From assembly GCA_003137075.1 (NCBI GenBank), contig PLES01000091.1, positions 1 to 45,689 on the forward strand: a DNA stretch of 45,689 nucleotides. The letters run 5' to 3'. The notes under the pieces are model-generated. The model saw only the letters and a program-made list of their open reading frames with translations, did not search any database and was not told the origin of the DNA. Origin of the DNA: Solirubrobacterales bacterium (GTDB lineage: Bacteria > Actinomycetota > Thermoleophilia > Solirubrobacterales > Solirubrobacteraceae). A program made the translations under genes and the position numbers. Positions 15,987 to 25,656 of the stretch are shown piece after piece; position 1 is the first letter of the stretch; the number at the start of each line of letters is the position of its first letter.

Positions 15987-17249
15987 ATGCCGGCTGCCTA
16001 CACGTCTGCGCTCGCCGAGGCGGTAGCCCCCGACCTGCTCGAGCGCTTCACCCGCTACGTACAGATCGATACGCAGTCGAAGGTTGACCGCGAGCAATCC
16101 CCGAGCACTCCCGGGCAGCTCAACCTCAGCCGGCTGCTGCTGCAAGAGCTTCATGACCTTGGACTGAGCGACACCGAGCTCGACCAGGATGGATACGTGT
16201 ACGCGACGCTCGCGGGGAACGTCGACGGCGCGCCGACGGTTGGCCTGATCGCGCACGTGGACACCAGCCCGCAGGCGTCGGGCGCCGGCGTCAAGCCGCT
16301 CGTACACCGTGACTACGACGGCGGCGTGATCACCCTGCCTGCCGGCGGGACCCAGCTCGACCCTGGCGCCATGTCGGAGCTCGCCGAGAAGCAGGGCCAC
16401 GACATCGTCAGCGCGAGTGGTGACACCTTGCTGGGCGCCGATGACAAGGCGGGGGTCGCAATCATCATGGCGGCGGCGAAGTACCTGAAGCAGAACCCCG
16501 AACTTCCGCGCTGCACGCTGCGGATCTGTTTCACACCGGACGAGGAGATCGGCCAGGGCGCGACGCTTTTCGACATAGAGAAGTTCGGGGCGCGCTGTGC
16601 GTACACGATCGACGGCTCTGATCTCGGAGAGATTCAGGATGAGTCGTTCAGCGCCGTCGAGGCGCGCGTCACGATCACCGGCATCGACGTGCATCCAGGG
16701 CAGGCGACCGGCAAGCTGGTCAGCGCGCTGCGCGTCGCCGCGGAGATGATCGCGTCGCTACCCAGTGACCGTTTGACCCCCGATACGACCTCGGATCGCG
16801 AAGGTTTCATCCATCCGGTCAGCTTCACCGGCACGGGAGAGACCGCCCACGTCCGTTTGATCGTGCGGGACTTTGACGACGACCTTCTGCAGTCGCATGT
16901 TGCGCTGCTGCGTGAGGCCGCCGAGCGCGCCGTGGCCAATCATCCCGGTGCGCTTCTGGAGTTCGAGCTGATCCGCCAATACCGCAACATGCGCGCCTAC
17001 ATAGAGCAGGTGCCGGAAGTGGTGGAGCTGGCAACCGAGGCGATTAGGGCAGAGGGCATCGAACCGATCAGAACCCCGATCCGCGGTGGGACGGACGGCT
17101 CACGGCTGTCAGAGCGGGGTCTGCCAACCCCGAACATCTTCGACGGCGGCTATGAGTACCACTCGGTCCGGGAGTGGGCTTCGCTCCAGGACATGGCTGC
17201 ATCGTGCGCAACCGTGATGCGGCTGGCGGAGATCTGGTCGCGGCGCTGA
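15987..17249 (+). CDS. pepT: Peptidase T (tripeptide aminopeptidase, M20B)
   Basis: 420 residues, the usual length plus a short N-terminal extension. The metal-binding and catalytic motifs of M20 enzymes are present in order: GLIAHVDTSP (His and Asp), LLGADDKAGVA (bridging Asp), FTPDEEIGQGA (catalytic Glu and metal Glu), YTIDGSDLG, and a C-terminal GGYEYHSV with the last His. It is a cytosolic zinc enzyme that removes the N-terminal residue of tripeptides. It sits between the secreted S53 protease and sugar genes. The start agrees with a -10 hexamer just upstream. Confidence 0.94.
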   Translation: MPAAYTSALAEAVAPDLLERFTRYVQIDTQSKVDREQSPSTPGQLNLSRLLLQELHDLGLSDTELDQDGYVYATLAGNVDGAPTVGLIAHVDTSPQASGAGVKPLVHRDYDGGVITLPAGGTQLDPGAMSELAEKQGHDIVSASGDTLLGADDKAGVAIIMAAAKYLKQNPELPRCTLRICFTPDEEIGQGATLFDIEKFGARCAYTIDGSDLGEIQDESFSAVEARVTITGIDVHPGQATGKLVSALRVAAEMIASLPSDRLTPDTTSDREGFIHPVSFTGTGETAHVRLIVRDFDDDLLQSHVALLREAAERAVANHPGALLEFELIRQYRNMRAYIEQVPEVVELATEAIRAEGIEPIRTPIRGGTDGSRLSERGLPTPNIFDGGYEYHSVREWASLQDMAASCATVMRLAEIWSRR

Positions 17250-17277
17250 GCCGGATGTCGACCCGGCTGGCTGCCTC

Positions 17278-18351
17278 ATGAAGGTCCTCACGGTGATCGG
17301 CAACCGGCCGCAGTTCATCAAGGCGGCGGCCGTCTCGCCACTGCTACGCGAGCGCGGATCCGAACTGCTGGTCCACACCGGCCAGCACCACGACGATGAG
17401 CTCTCGGCGGTCTTCTTCACCGAACTCGGCATTCCCCAGCCCGAGGTACAGCTCGAGATCTCGGGCGGCTCGAATACCTCCCAGATGGCGCGCATGCTGG
17501 CGGCGCTCGAGCCTGTGATCCAAGCGGCGCAGCCGGACTGCGTGCTGGTCTATGGCGACACCAACTCAACGCTTGCCGGTGCCCTGGCGGCGGTTCAGCT
17601 AGGTGTGCGGGTCGCGCATGTCGAGGCCGGGATGCGCTCGTTTGACCGCCGGATGCCGGAGGAGGTCAATCGCGTCCTTACGGATCACCTCAGCTCGCTA
17701 CTGCTGTGCTCCTCGGCGGTGCCGGTCGCGAACCTCGAGCGAGAGGGCGTGAATGCCGTCGTGGCCGTCGTCGGCGACGTGATGGTTGACCTGGCACAGT
17801 CGGTCCAGCCGCGCGCACGTGAGCGCGCGGACCTAGTGGTTGCACACGGCATCGAGCCAGGCGGTTATCTGCTCGCGACCGCGCACCGGGCCGGGAACGT
17901 TGATGACCCGCTCCGGCTCGCCGCGCTGGTCGAACTGCTGCTGGGCGCCGGTGAGCCGGTGTTGCTGCCGTTGCACCCCCGCACGCGCGCCCGGCTCGAG
18001 TCGGCCGGCCTGCTGGAGCGGCTGACCAGCTCGGGTCAGGTCACGGTCACGCCGCCGCTCGGCTACGTCGAGCTGACCGCGCTGCTTGTCAACGCCCGGG
18101 CTGTGTTGACCGACTCCGGGGGGCTGCAGAAGGAGGCTTATCTGGCCGGCGTACCGTGCGTAACGCTGCGTCCGAGCACAGAGTGGGTCGAGACCGTCGA
18201 AACCGGCTGGAACACGCTCGTCGATCTCGATCTGTCGCGCGCCAGGGCGGCACTCGCCGCGCCGCCGCCGCAGCAGCGGCCAGATCTGTACGGGGACGGC
18301 CACGCCGGGAGCCGGGTCGTCAGCGCCCTGCTCGACGCGTTTGCCGCCTGA
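17278..18351 (+). CDS. wecB: UDP-N-acetylglucosamine 2-epimerase (non-hydrolysing)
   Basis: 357 residues, the family's normal length, starting MKVLTVIGNRPQFIKAAAV (the typical GTRPE/Q-like N-terminus). Other family blocks are HTGQHHD, VYGDTNSTLAGALAAVQL, HVEAGMRSFDRRMPEE, TAHRAGNVD and LTDSGGLQKEAYL. It interconverts UDP-GlcNAc and UDP-ManNAc, or a di-N-acetylated relative, in the cytosol for surface polysaccharide. It lies 28 nt after pepT and 38 nt before a WlbA-like dehydrogenase. In the UDP-ManNAc(3NAc)A pathway the equivalent epimerase (WbpI) acts last, and that could be its role here. Confidence 0.92.
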   Translation: MKVLTVIGNRPQFIKAAAVSPLLRERGSELLVHTGQHHDDELSAVFFTELGIPQPEVQLEISGGSNTSQMARMLAALEPVIQAAQPDCVLVYGDTNSTLAGALAAVQLGVRVAHVEAGMRSFDRRMPEEVNRVLTDHLSSLLLCSSAVPVANLEREGVNAVVAVVGDVMVDLAQSVQPRARERADLVVAHGIEPGGYLLATAHRAGNVDDPLRLAALVELLLGAGEPVLLPLHPRTRARLESAGLLERLTSSGQVTVTPPLGYVELTALLVNARAVLTDSGGLQKEAYLAGVPCVTLRPSTEWVETVETGWNTLVDLDLSRARAALAAPPPQQRPDLYGDGHAGSRVVSALLDAFAA

Positions 18352-18375
18352 GCTCGCAACCGCATGGAAGCCTCC

Positions 18376-18381
18376 TAGACT
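18376..18381 (+). promoter_or_regulatory. -10 element TAGACT, leaderless-type
   Basis: TAGACT ends 8 nt before the ATG at 18390. It supports this start over upstream in-frame codons that overlap the epimerase gene. Confidence 0.45.
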
Positions 18382-18389
18382 GGCGCCAT

Positions 18390-19385
18390 ATGCCTTCTAA
18401 CAAGATCCGTATTGGCGTCGCCGGGCTGGGCTACTGGGGCCCGAACCTGGCGCGCAACTTCGATGGGCTGCCCGAATGCGAGCTGACCTGGTGCTGCGAC
18501 GCCGATGCGGCCGTCGGTAGCCGAGTAGCCGAGCTCTACCCAGGCGCACGGGCCACCGCCGACCTACAGGATCTGCTTGACGATCCCGCGCTCGACGCGG
18601 TCGTCCTCGCGACCCCCGTTCCGACGCATGCTGACCTCGCGGTGCGCGTGCTCGAGGCAGGCAAGCACTGCTTTGTCGAAAAGCCGCTGGCACAGTCCGT
18701 TGCCGATGCCGAGCGCGCCGTCGCGGCCGCTGATGCCGCCGGCAAGATCCTGATGGTCGGCCACCTGCTGGAGTACCACCCCGGAGTGCTCAAGCTCAAG
18801 GAGCTGGCCGACAGCGGCGAGCTCGGCCGGATCTTCTACATCTACGGGAACCGCCTCAACCTCGGCAAGCTGCGCGCCGATGAGAACGCGCTCTGGTCGC
18901 TTGGGGCGCACGACGTCTCGGTCGTGCTGACGCTGGCGGGCGAAGAGCCGATCGAGGCCGTCGCGCACGGCGAGTCATACGTGCGCGATGGCGTTGAGGA
19001 CGTCGTTTTCTGCTTCCTGAGGTTCCCCTCCGGATTAGCGGCTCACCTGCACCTCAGTTGGCTCGATCCACACAAGGAGCGGCGCTTCACCGTTGTCGGC
19101 GAGACCAAGATGGCGACCTTCGACGACATGGCTGTTGACACCAAGATCACTGTCTACGACAAGGGGTTTGACGAGGCTCCGCAAGGCTATGGCGAATGGG
19201 TCATGCGCAGCGGCAACTCGTACTCGCCGTCGCTGGCGGCGGTCGAGCCGCTGCGGCTGGAGTGCCAGGAGTTCGTCAACTCGATCCGCGAGGGTCGCGC
19301 GCCGCGTTCCGACGGCGAGAGCGGCCTACGGGTTGTACGCGTCCTGGAGCGGCTGCAGCAATCGCTTGAGAGCTCCACGCGCTGA
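18390..19385 (+). CDS. WlbA/WbpB-like nucleotide-sugar 3-dehydrogenase (Gfo/Idh/MocA)
   Basis: 331 residues from the ATG at 18390. The N-terminal Rossmann motif is GVAGLGYWGPNLARN (9-23), and the family signature EKPLA (97-101) supplies the NAD-contacting and catalytic Lys. The closest families oxidise C3 of UDP-GlcNAc(A) as the first step toward 3-amino sugars. The next gene, overlapping by ATGA, encodes a WbpD-like acyltransferase, which supports that reading. The frame is open further upstream (to 18156), but that part overlaps the epimerase and lacks family similarity. The aminotransferase expected between these two steps is not in the window. Confidence 0.87.
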   Translation: MPSNKIRIGVAGLGYWGPNLARNFDGLPECELTWCCDADAAVGSRVAELYPGARATADLQDLLDDPALDAVVLATPVPTHADLAVRVLEAGKHCFVEKPLAQSVADAERAVAAADAAGKILMVGHLLEYHPGVLKLKELADSGELGRIFYIYGNRLNLGKLRADENALWSLGAHDVSVVLTLAGEEPIEAVAHGESYVRDGVEDVVFCFLRFPSGLAAHLHLSWLDPHKERRFTVVGETKMATFDDMAVDTKITVYDKGFDEAPQGYGEWVMRSGNSYSPSLAAVEPLRLECQEFVNSIREGRAPRSDGESGLRVVRVLERLQQSLESSTR

Positions 19386-20149
19386 TGACTGACGCGTCAG
19401 GAATTTCGCGGGCAGCACATGTCGATCCTGGCGCTGTGCTTGGCCACGGAGTCCGGATCGCGCCCGCCGCCGTGATCTACGCCGGTGTGGTGCTGGGCGA
19501 CAACACCGTCGTTGGGGCCGGCACGGTGATCCACACCGGGGTACAGATCGGCGAGGGTTGCGTAATCGAGGATCTGGTGGTGCTCGGCAAGCGACCGCGG
19601 CTGCGACGAGGCTCCAGCGCCGCCGGCATAGCGCTTCCAGACCTGGTGCTGGGCGGTGGTGTCAGCATCTGCTGCGGAGCCATCGTCTACGCGGGTGCCG
19701 TGGTCGGCGCGGGCGCGATCATCGGCGACCAGGCTCAGGTGCGTGAGGGTGCCGTGGTCGGCGAGCGCTCGGTCGTCGGACGCGCGTCCTGCGTCGACTT
19801 CAGCGCCAAGGTTGGCAACCGCGTCTCGATCCAGACCGGTGTCTATGTGACCAGCTACGCAGTGGTCGAGGACGACGTCTTCCTCGGCCCGGGCGCACTG
19901 ATGACGAACGACGACACGATGGGCCGCCACCCGAAGGGTGAAGGCCTGTCCGCTCCGATCGTGCGCCGCGCGGCGCGGGTCGGAGGCGCTGTGGTGATGG
20001 TTCCCGGCGTTGAAATTGGGGAGGAGGCGTTCATCGGTGCGGGCGCCGTTGTCACCCGCGACGTCGCCGCGCGCGAAGTCGTGCTCGGCGTACCGGCGCG
20101 CGTGTTGCGTCAGGTCGCCGACAGCGAGCTGCTCGAAAACTGGCGCTAG
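19385..20149 (+). CDS. WbpD-like sugar O/N-acyltransferase (left-handed beta helix)
   Basis: 254 residues built largely of hexapeptide repeats ([LIV]-G-x4 style: VLGDNTVVGAGTVIHTGVQIG, then VVGAGAIIGDQAQV). A catalytic-type region around VFLGPGALMTNDD precedes more hexads (VEIGEEAFIGAGAVVTRDV) and a C-terminal helix after VLGVPARVLR. The fold is a trimeric acetyl-CoA-dependent transferase. WbpD relatives acetylate the 3-amino group of UDP-GlcNAc3N-uronate. It starts inside the dehydrogenase stop (ATGA), so the two are translated together. Confidence 0.87.
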   Translation: MTDASGISRAAHVDPGAVLGHGVRIAPAAVIYAGVVLGDNTVVGAGTVIHTGVQIGEGCVIEDLVVLGKRPRLRRGSSAAGIALPDLVLGGGVSICCGAIVYAGAVVGAGAIIGDQAQVREGAVVGERSVVGRASCVDFSAKVGNRVSIQTGVYVTSYAVVEDDVFLGPGALMTNDDTMGRHPKGEGLSAPIVRRAARVGGAVVMVPGVEIGEEAFIGAGAVVTRDVAAREVVLGVPARVLRQVADSELLENWR

Positions 20150-20267
20150 AGGCGCTGACGGCGCGATTTGCGCCCCCGGCCGATCGGCGGGCGTCACGCG
20201 CCGGACTCGTCAACTGGACCTCGACGGTCGCCAGTTTCCGTAAAATTGACCGTTGTTATGGATATCT

Positions 20268-20283
20268 CTAGACGCCTGTCTAG
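20268..20283. promoter_or_regulatory. Inverted repeat CTAGAC-N4-GTCTAG, possible operator
   Basis: A perfect 6-bp dyad with a 4-nt spacer, 110 nt before the regulator start. Its size suits a dimeric winged-helix protein. Confidence 0.4.
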
Positions 20284-20317
20284 TCAAAGAACTATCGCAT
20301 TTCAACGTTTGTACTAG

Positions 20318-20333
20318 TCACTTATTTAAGTGA
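20318..20333. promoter_or_regulatory. Inverted repeat TCACTTA-N2-TAAGTGA, possible operator
   Basis: A perfect 7-bp dyad with a 2-nt spacer, 60 nt before the regulator ATG. It is a good candidate for autoregulation by the neighbouring ArsR-type protein. Confidence 0.45.
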
Positions 20334-20392
20334 TCGGCTGAATGGCCAGTTAGACTTACCATGATGTACAACTTTCGTACCATTTAGGAACG

Positions 20393-21100
20393 ATGACCGC
20401 TCAAGAACCCGTAACGAACATCACGGACCCACGTTGGCTCCGCGCGATCTCCCACCCGATCCGGATTCGCCTGCTTGCGATGCTCGAGGAGGAGCCTGCC
20501 AGCCCCGTGGTTCTCGCCAATAAGCTCGACCAGCCGCTCGGCACGATTGCGTACCACGTGCGCACCCTCTATGACCTCGGTCTGCTGAAGCTGGTGAGCA
20601 CGCGCCAGCGGCGCGGCGCCACTGAGCACTACTACCAGACGACTGGGCATCCGCACGCGACCAGCGAGACCTGGGAGGCACTTGACTCGGTGTCAAAGCA
20701 GCGGCTGTTGACCGCGACGCTGGCCCGAGCAAATGACTACGCGACGCGATCCGCCGCGGCCGGCGGCTTCGACGCCAAGGACTCGCATGTATCGGTCAGC
20801 CCGCTCAAGCTGGACAAGAAGGGTCTGAGCCAACTCTCGAAGGAGAGCAAGAAGTGGCTAGCTAAGGCCGAGCAGATCGAAGCGGAAGCAGCCGCCCGCA
20901 TCGCGGATAGCCCGGAGTCTGCGATCCCCGTCGGTCTGAACATGATGGTGTTCGAGGCGCTTCCATTCAGCGCTGACGTTCCCAAGAGCGCAGAGGCGCA
21001 GGCTTCGGGCAAGGCCGAAGCCGCTGATTCAGTGCTTGCCGGCAACGATGCCGCGGCCAAAGGGTCGAAAGACTCGCCGCGCGCGGCAGTAGCCGCTTAG
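20393..21100 (+). CDS. ArsR/HTH_20-type winged-helix transcriptional regulator
   Basis: 235 residues. Residues about 10-85 form a winged helix: LRAISHPIRIRLLAML, an ANKLDQPLGTIAYHVRTLYDLG recognition helix region, and a LVSTRQRRGATEHYY wing. No metal-binding Cys cluster (such as ELCVCDL) is present, so it is not a classical metal sensor. The C-terminal half (about 110-190) is a helical, charged dimerisation-type region, and the last 40 residues are a low-complexity Ala/Ser/Lys tail. An AGGAA site precedes the ATG. It follows a gap with two dyads and is convergent with purA; targets are unknown. Confidence 0.82.
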   Translation: MTAQEPVTNITDPRWLRAISHPIRIRLLAMLEEEPASPVVLANKLDQPLGTIAYHVRTLYDLGLLKLVSTRQRRGATEHYYQTTGHPHATSETWEALDSVSKQRLLTATLARANDYATRSAAAGGFDAKDSHVSVSPLKLDKKGLSQLSKESKKWLAKAEQIEAEAAARIADSPESAIPVGLNMMVFEALPFSADVPKSAEAQASGKAEAADSVLAGNDAAAKGSKDSPRAAVAA

Positions 21101-21116
21101 ATCGCCTGTCGGGGGC

Positions 21117-21143
21117 CTGGCGTCAGCGTCTCGCTGACGCCAG
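21117..21143. terminator. Bidirectional hairpin between regulator and purA
   Basis: A perfect 12-bp stem CTGGCGTCAGCG/CGCTGACGCCAG with a TCT loop lies in the 61-nt gap between the convergent regulator and purA genes. It lacks a long T-tract, but its position and strength fit a shared terminator. Confidence 0.65.
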
Positions 21144-21161
21144 CTCAGGCGGGCAGGGGGC

Positions 21162-22523
<1,362 letters not shown>

Positions 22524-22549
22524 CTACGCCAAAAAGGCGTGTGTCGGCG

Positions 22550-23290
22550 TCAGCCGAGACGAGGCTCCAGGCGCAGGTCCGGGTTGAGGACCGGCAGTTC
22601 CTCACACATCTCAGTCAGGCGTGAGACCGTCCGCTCGGTGATCTGTTGGCAGAGATCGTCGCGGTTGAGGATGTTCGTCGTGATCACCATCGAGCGCTGG
22701 TCTTCGTAGCGCGCGTTGACGATCGAATAGAGCTCCTCGAGCACCCACGGCGTCGCCTGCTCGGCGCCGATGTCGTCGATGTGCAGCAGATCAACCGCCA
22801 CGAGGCTCTCAAACAGCTCCTCGTGCGAGTCGGTGGAGAAGGTGTTACGGATCTTGCGCAGCAGGTCAGGCAGCGTGTAGCGCGCGGCACTGCGCCCGCT
22901 GTCGAGGGCCGCCTTGGTCACGAGCAGAGCGAGCGTCGTCTTGCCGTTGCCGTTGGGGCCCATGAACCAGAGCCCGCGCCCCTTGTCGAGGTTCTCCTCA
23001 AGCCTTGTCACGAAGCGCCGCGTCGCAGCCACGGTCGCGATCGGGTCGATCTCTGTGATCGGATAGCGGTCAAAGCCGATGTCCGCGTACCGCGCCGGGA
23101 TGACGGCTGAGAGACTGTGCGCTCTGGCACGCGCGATCCGCTGCGCCCGGCAGCGGCAGTCGCTCGAGGTGTTGGTGGACTCGTCGTAGAGGAAGCCCGA
23201 TCCGTCGCATTCGTTGTAATCGCAGCGGCTCTTCGCTCCCCAAGTGCTGGCGGCGCTCGGTCCGCTCGGAGTGAGATCCGACGCGCTCAT
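22550..23290 (-). CDS. DnaI/DnaC-like helicase loader ATPase
   Basis: 246 residues. The N-terminus has a Cys cluster (C23, C28, then C45-x-C47 in SDCRCRA) likely to bind zinc. It is followed by a RecA/AAA+ core with Walker A GPNGNGKT (111-118), Walker B LLHIDDIGAE (168-177) and an arginine-finger-like R in ITERTVSRL. IstB/DnaC/DnaI proteins share this core. A zinc module before it is characteristic of Bacillus DnaI. The gene overlaps the dnaB stop by 4 nt (ATGA), so a role in loading DnaB on single-stranded DNA at oriC is strongly suggested. Many Actinobacteria use DciA instead, so this arrangement is notable. Confidence 0.85.
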   Translation of the reverse strand: MSASDLTPSGPSAASTWGAKSRCDYNECDGSGFLYDESTNTSSDCRCRAQRIARARAHSLSAVIPARYADIGFDRYPITEIDPIATVAATRRFVTRLEENLDKGRGLWFMGPNGNGKTTLALLVTKAALDSGRSAARYTLPDLLRKIRNTFSTDSHEELFESLVAVDLLHIDDIGAEQATPWVLEELYSIVNARYEDQRSMVITTNILNRDDLCQQITERTVSRLTEMCEELPVLNPDLRLEPRLG

Positions 23291-24648
23291 TGCCCGAAGG
23301 TCGGCGGAGCGTAGTTACTGAATTTCGGGAACTGGCTGTTGAAGGTCAGCGTGATCTCGCCGACAGGACCGTTTCTGTGCTTGGCGATGATGATGTCCGC
23401 CTCACCCGGTCGCGTCGACTCGCGGTTGTAGTACTCCTCGCGGTAGATGAACATCACGAGGTCAGCGTCTTGCTCAATCGCACCACTTTCTCGAAGATCG
23501 GAGAGGATCGGCTTCTTGTCCCCGGCGCGCTGCTCGACGTTGCGGCTCAGCTGTGAGAGCGCTATGACAGGAACCTTGAGTTCGCGCGCGAGGCCCTTGA
23601 GTCCCCGGCTGATCTGACCCACCTGCTCCACGCGGCTCTCGAGACGGCCCTCATGCCGCATCAGCTGCAGATAGTCGATGATGATCATCTTGAGTCCTCC
23701 GAGGTCCTCGAGCTGGTGGTGCAGGCGCCGTGACTTGGCGCGCACCTCCAAGACGCCGGTGTCGCTCGAGTCGTCGACGTAGAGCGGCGCCGCGCCCAGC
23801 CGCCGCGAGGCGTCGAGGATCTTCGGCCATTGGCTGTCGCTGACCTTGCCGTGCCGCAGGTCCTCGCCCTTGACCTTGGCTTGCGAGGCGACGAAGCGTT
23901 GGGCAAGCTCGGTCTCGGACATCTCGAGCGAGAACAGCGCGACCGGGTAGCCGGCGAGCGCGGCGTTCTCGGCAAAGTTCGCGACCAGGGCAGACTTGCC
24001 CATCGACGGTCGCGCGGCGAGGATGATCAGGTTGCCGGGCTGGAAACCGCCGGTGAGCGCGTCGAGGTCGCGGAAATCAGACGGCGTACCGGTAAGCGGG
24101 CTCGACGAAGCCGTGCGGATCTGGAGGCGCTCAATCTCCTCGTGCAGAACGTCATTGACCGGGCGGATCGAGCGCTGGCGCTCATCGTGGGCAACCTCCA
24201 GCATCGCTCGCTCGGCCTGTTCAACGAGCTCTCGTGCCGAACCGTTGCGGTTGCGCACGTCTGACTGGATCTCCCGGGTTGCGGCGAGCAGCGCCCGCAG
24301 CTGGGCCTGCTCACGAACGATCCGGCCGTACTCCCGGGCATGCCCGGTGGCCGGTACCCATGAGGCCAGCTCCTCGATCGCGTCGGGACCGCCAACCTCG
24401 CCGAGGCGGCTGTTCTGGCTGAGCCGCTCAGCGACCGTCAGGTGGTCAATCTTCTGACCGAGCTTGTAGAGCTCGAGCATCGCCTCGAACACGGCCACGT
24501 GGGCTCCGACGTAGAAGTGGTCGGCGCGCAGCTGTTCGTCAACGACCAATGCGCTGAAGTGCTGCTCGTCCAGCAGCACGGCACCCAGCACCGATTTCTC
24601 AGCCTGCAGGTTGTGAGGGGGAACATCGGTTGAGATCGTGGCGCTCAT
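23287..24648 (-). CDS. dnaB: Replicative DNA helicase DnaB
   Basis: 453 residues from the ATG at 24648. The N-terminal helical domain opens VPPHNLQAEKSVLGAVLLDEQHF. The RecA-like domain has Walker A ARPSMGKSA (212-220), Walker B IIIDYLQLM, and the late motifs VIALSQLSRNVEQR and LRESGAIEQDADLV. It forms a hexamer that unwinds the fork. No intein interrupts the motifs. GTG 24738 and ATG 24714 are alternative in-frame starts; I prefer 24648 because DnaB proteins normally begin a few residues before PPHN, although its ribosome site is weak. It is downstream of rplI and coupled to the loader gene. Confidence 0.95.
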   Translation of the reverse strand: MSATISTDVPPHNLQAEKSVLGAVLLDEQHFSALVVDEQLRADHFYVGAHVAVFEAMLELYKLGQKIDHLTVAERLSQNSRLGEVGGPDAIEELASWVPATGHAREYGRIVREQAQLRALLAATREIQSDVRNRNGSARELVEQAERAMLEVAHDERQRSIRPVNDVLHEEIERLQIRTASSSPLTGTPSDFRDLDALTGGFQPGNLIILAARPSMGKSALVANFAENAALAGYPVALFSLEMSETELAQRFVASQAKVKGEDLRHGKVSDSQWPKILDASRRLGAAPLYVDDSSDTGVLEVRAKSRRLHHQLEDLGGLKMIIIDYLQLMRHEGRLESRVEQVGQISRGLKGLARELKVPVIALSQLSRNVEQRAGDKKPILSDLRESGAIEQDADLVMFIYREEYYNRESTRPGEADIIIAKHRNGPVGEITLTFNSQFPKFSNYAPPTFGQ

Positions 24649-24769
24649 AGGACGGACATCCAAAGATAGGTCGGACTCGGACGGATCACTAAACGTCGTT
24701 CCCGCACCGAGCATGAAATGCCTCGGTCGCTGACGCACTCCGACCCCTTTGAGACAGGCTCTTAAGCGC

Positions 24770-24796
24770 CGAGAGCCCGCCGAAGGCGGGCTCTCG
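24770..24796. terminator. Hairpin between rplI and dnaB
   Basis: A perfect 12-bp stem CGAGAGCCCGCC/GGCGGGCTCTCG with a GAA loop, 24 nt after the rplI stop. It probably ends or attenuates the rpsR-rplI transcript before dnaB. No long T-tract on either side. Confidence 0.6.
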
Positions 24797-24819
24797 AACG
24801 AATCTCTGAGCCGCCTGAG

Positions 24820-25269
24820 TTAGGAAGCAACGACCATCGTCTTGACGGTGGCAATAACCCCGTCGACTACCTCAACCGAAACCATGTAGGTGCCGACACT
24901 CTTGATCGGATCCTCGAGATCGATCTTGCGCTTGTCGATCTTGATGCCACGGGCATCGCGGATCGCGTCAGCGATGTCCTGCGTGGTCACCGAGCCGAAC
25001 AGGCGACCGTCGTCGCCTGCCTGCTGTGGGATCGTCAGGACCGTCTTACCGAGCAACTCGGCGCTCTCACGCGCACGGTCGACCGCAGCGCGCTGTTCGC
25101 GCTCTGCAGCTTCACGACGCTTGGTTGCGGCATCGATCGAACCCTTGGTTGCGACCTCGGCCAGCTTGCGGGGCATCAGGAAGTTGCGCAGGTAACCGGG
25201 CGACACGTCTACGACGGCGCCCTTCTCACCCAGCGTCTCAACGTCCTGGAGCAGGATTGCCTGGGGCAT
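24820..25269 (-). CDS. rplI: 50S ribosomal protein L9
   Basis: 149 residues, standard length. The N-terminal rRNA-binding domain shows ILLQDVETLGEKGAVVDVSPGYLRNFLMPRKLA, the L9 signature. A long linker helix (EREQRAAVDRARE) connects to the C-terminal domain (LFGSVTTQDIADAI). An AGGAGGT site lies at good spacing before the ATG. It follows rpsR by 17 nt in the ssb-rpsR-rplI block. Confidence 0.96.
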   Translation of the reverse strand: MPQAILLQDVETLGEKGAVVDVSPGYLRNFLMPRKLAEVATKGSIDAATKRREAAEREQRAAVDRARESAELLGKTVLTIPQQAGDDGRLFGSVTTQDIADAIRDARGIKIDKRKIDLEDPIKSVGTYMVSVEVVDGVIATVKTMVVAS

Positions 25270-25286
25270 GTATCTACCTCCTGGGG

Positions 25287-25613
25287 CTACCGGTCGCGGT
25301 CGCGGTCGCGGTCAAAACGGCCACCGCGGCCCTCGCGCTCGCTGCCACCTTCGGCAACGTACGGGAGTAGAGCGACTTCGCGCGCACGCTTGACGGCACG
25401 AGCCACCTGGCTCTGGTGCCGACGGCATGCGCCCGTGATCCGCCGTGAGCGGATCTTGCCGCGATCGGAGATGAACCGCCGCAGGGCGGAAACATCCTTG
25501 TAGTCGACCTGGTCGACCTTGTCGCGGCAGTACGGGCACGGCTTGCGCCGACCCGATGACGGGCCGCCCTTCCTGTCGCGCCGGCGAACCGGCCTTCTAC
25601 GTTGCTTCGCCAC
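25287..25613 (-). CDS. rpsR: 30S ribosomal protein S18 with basic N-terminus and RDRD tail
   Basis: 108 residues, longer than the usual 75-90. A basic N-terminus ([16 protein letters not shown]) precedes the S18 core: [25 protein letters not shown] and [24 protein letters not shown]. Cys residues in CPYC and GAC fit the zinc-binding C+ form. The C-terminus is an Arg/Asp repeat encoded by CGGTCG copies at 25290-25313. The start is GTG with an AGGTG site upstream. It lies between ssb and rplI. Confidence 0.95.
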   Translation of the reverse strand: MAKQRRRPVRRRDRKGGPSSGRRKPCPYCRDKVDQVDYKDVSALRRFISDRGKIRSRRITGACRRHQSQVARAVKRAREVALLPYVAEGGSEREGRGGRFDRDRDRDR

Positions 25614-25656
25614 TTGGCATCACCTGATTGAAGTTCCTATTGCTATTCCGTCCGCC

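Larger units (their letters stand above)
20150..20392 (+). other. AT-rich intergenic island upstream of ArsR-type regulator
   Basis: The last ~160 nt are clearly richer in A+T than the surroundings. They hold two perfect inverted repeats (annotated separately) and several GTAC/ACTAG palindromes. There is a TTGACC hexamer at 20246-20251, but its matching -10 is not convincing. No coding frame is supported. Confidence 0.6.

Noticed and set aside
20246-20274. TTGACC-17-TAGACG as a promoter for the regulator
   Set aside because: The -10 is poor, it overlaps the first dyad, and it would leave a leader over 100 nt; not convincing without TSS data.
25290-25313. CGGTCG repeats as a regulatory tandem repeat
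   Set aside because: They lie in frame at the end of rpsR and encode the Arg-Asp tail.
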